Shown here piece after piece: positions 62,692 through 64,000 of a stretch of DNA of 64,000 bases. The stretch's first letter is position 1. Every line of letters starts with the position of its first letter. Source of the stretch: Solirubrobacter soli DSM 22325 (GTDB lineage Bacteria; Actinomycetota; Thermoleophilia; Solirubrobacterales; Solirubrobacteraceae); assembly GCF_000423665.1 (NCBI RefSeq), contig NZ_AUIK01000021.1:124001-188000 (forward strand), written 5' to 3'. Below the pieces are notes generated by a model, which saw nothing but the letters and a program-made list of their open reading frames with translations, was not told where the DNA came from and searched no databases. A program made the translations under genes and the position numbers.

Positions 62692-64000
62692 ATGGTCATC
62701 GACTTCTCCGAGCTGCTGCTCGACCTCGACCTCAAGCGCGCGGCCGCGGTCGACGCGCTCGCCCCGGTCACGCTGCCCGAGCTCCCGCCGGCCCCGCCCG
62801 TCGACGTCAGTGACGGCCACGATGCCACGCTCACCGCCGAGCTGCCCGCGGCGATGGTCGCCGACGCGCTCGCCGTCCTCGCCGCGGCGCTCGGCGAGGA
62901 AGCGGACACGGTCGCGGCGCGGGCGATCGTCCGCGCGGTCACGGGCGACGTGCTCGCGCGTCTGGACGGCGCGGCCAGCGTGACCGTCGCCGACGTCTCC
63001 ACGGTCGTCGAGGCGGCGCTGATCGACGCCGGCTACTTCGACGTCGCCAAGGCGCTCGTCCTGCGTCGCGCGCTCCCGACCGTCGCCTCCCGCGAGAGCG
63101 TGCGGCTGATCCGCCGCTCGGGCGAGCTCGCCGCGTGGAGCACGGTCAAGATCGAGGTCGCGATCCGCAAGGCCTTCCTCTCCGCCGGACTGGACTCCTC
63201 CCCCGCGGTCGCGCTGGCCGAACGGGTCGGTGAGCGTGCGCACGCCCTCGGGACCGCGTACGTGCCGATCGAGACGGTGCAGGACATCGTCCAGGAAGAG
63301 CTCGTGCTCGCCGGACACATGCGGGTCGCCGAGCGCTACATCGTGTACCGCGCGGAGCGGGCGCTGCTGCGGGCACAGGAGGCCAAGCCGTCCGCGCCGC
63401 CGGCGATCCCGCTCGACGACGGCACCGAGTGGAGCGGCGCGGACCTGCGCGAGCGGATCGCGTTCGCGTCGATCGGCCTCGACCTCGATCTCGACCCGGA
63501 CGCGCTCGAGCGCGAGCTGCGCCGCGCGGTGCGGCCGGGCATCGCCCGCGCCGACCTGCGGCGCCTGGTCGTCCTCAACGCGAAGGCGCTGATGGAGCGC
63601 GACAGCGAGTACTCGCGCTTCGCGGGCCGCATCCTGCTCAGCTACATCTACGAGGAGGCGCTCGGCTGGGACATCATGCGCGACGGCATCGGCGCGCTGA
63701 AGGCCTTCCACGAGCGCGCCTTCCACCGCGCGCTCGAGCATGGTGTCGCGATCGGGCGGATCGACCCGCGGCTGCTCGGCCACGACCTCGACCGGCTCGC
63801 CGCCGCGCTCGATCCCACCGCGGACCTCGACTTCGACTTCCTCGGCATCCAGACGCTGTATGACCGCTACCTGCTGGTCGACAAGACCGGCGACGAGCCG
63901 CGCCGGATCGAGGCGCCCCAGCTGTTCTGGATGCGTGTCGCGATGGGCGTCACGGGCGACGCGATCGACCTCTACACGATCTACAAGCAGCGGCGGTTCT
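62692..64000 (+). CDS. nrdA: Ribonucleotide reductase class I large subunit, N-terminal part
   Basis: 436 codons are visible; the C-terminus lies beyond the right edge. Residues about 45-115 look like a degenerate ATP-cone; residues about 132-225 form a complete one (VRLIRRSGELAAWSTVKIEVAIRKAFLSAG, ETVQDIVQEELVLAGHMRVAERYIVYRAER), the allosteric dATP/ATP activity site. The catalytic barrel begins with SRFAGRILLSYIYEEALGWD and LQTLYDRYLL-like IQTLYDRYLLVDKTG and ends in ENPQLFWMRVAMG-like APQLFWMRVAMGV. Follows nrdB by three bases. Confidence 0.92.
   Translation, partial: MVIDFSELLLDLDLKRAAAVDALAPVTLPELPPAPPVDVSDGHDATLTAELPAAMVADALAVLAAALGEEADTVAARAIVRAVTGDVLARLDGAASVTVADVSTVVEAALIDAGYFDVAKALVLRRALPTVASRESVRLIRRSGELAAWSTVKIEVAIRKAFLSAGLDSSPAVALAERVGERAHALGTAYVPIETVQDIVQEELVLAGHMRVAERYIVYRAERALLRAQEAKPSAPPAIPLDDGTEWSGADLRERIAFASIGLDLDLDPDALERELRRAVRPGIARADLRRLVVLNAKALMERDSEYSRFAGRILLSYIYEEALGWDIMRDGIGALKAFHERAFHRALEHGVAIGRIDPRLLGHDLDRLAAALDPTADLDFDFLGIQTLYDRYLLVDKTGDEPRRIEAPQLFWMRVAMGVTGDAIDLYTIYKQRRF

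Overview
The window is very GC-rich (roughly 70 percent or more by eye) and densely coding. Genes overlap by ATGA/GTGA, GTG and TTG starts are common, and several promoters look leaderless. The protein families present (LLM and F420-type oxidoreductases, UvrA-like ABC protein, BlaI/M56 pair, MMPL, cobalamin-riboswitch-controlled ribonucleotide reductase) point to a high-GC actinobacterium. My best guess is the Thermoleophilia/Solirubrobacterales (Solirubrobacter/Conexibacter-like); this is inference, as there is no rRNA in the window. No tRNA, rRNA, CRISPR array or complete insertion sequence was seen.

Left part (1-20.5 kb): unlinked single genes and small divergent pairs. They comprise a truncated-by-window phosphodiester glycosidase, a Ser/Thr kinase with an extracellular beta-propeller, an ArsC-like protein, an HxlR regulator facing a fused LLM/BBE flavoenzyme plus a thioredoxin-like partner, a UvrA-like ABC protein with a PPOX flavoprotein, a TetR/SDR pair with two clear operators, a frameshifted MMPL exporter with its TetR, and a 1150-residue secreted ThuA-type protein.

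Middle part (20.5-49.7 kb): about 30 genes that look like one accessory metabolic island. They encode an RbsABC-type sugar importer, Gfo/Idh, SDR, 2-hydroxyacid and HisD-like dehydrogenases, an IolE-like isomerase/dehydratase, an IolD-like ThDP hydrolase, a DHDPS-family aldolase, an SMP-30 lactonase, a C45 N-acyltransferase/amidase, two paralogous NodB-type deacetylases, two MFS transporters, a sugar-phosphate cyclase (AroB-like), a class III aminotransferase, and regulators (MocR, two FadR-type GntR, IclR, MarR, XRE). An E1/ThiF enzyme with an apparent peptide-binding N-domain sits in the regulator operon. A recurring motif, GTGATTGRATC, occurs upstream of at least six of these transcription units and is a perfect 15-bp palindrome at 48328-48342, so the island is probably one regulon. 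The contents suggest import, deacylation, deamination, oxidation and ring or carbon-chain cleavage of a cyclitol- or amino-sugar-like compound; the direction (catabolic or biosynthetic) and the substrate are unknown. The island is also full of GC-rich tandem repeats, in-frame inside proteins (18, 66, 33 and 42 bp units) and out of frame between genes (10 bp unit).

Right part (49.7-64 kb): small secreted proteins, an ECF sigma factor with a membrane partner, a methyltransferase, small membrane proteins, an ArsR-controlled heavy-metal P-type ATPase, a BlaI/M56 pair whose operator half-sites recur in front of a membrane protein/lipoprotein pair, a 163-bp MITE-like element inserted exactly between two stop codons, and a cobalamin riboswitch with an SD-sequestering hairpin ahead of nrdB (lacking the radical tyrosine) and nrdA (running off the right edge).
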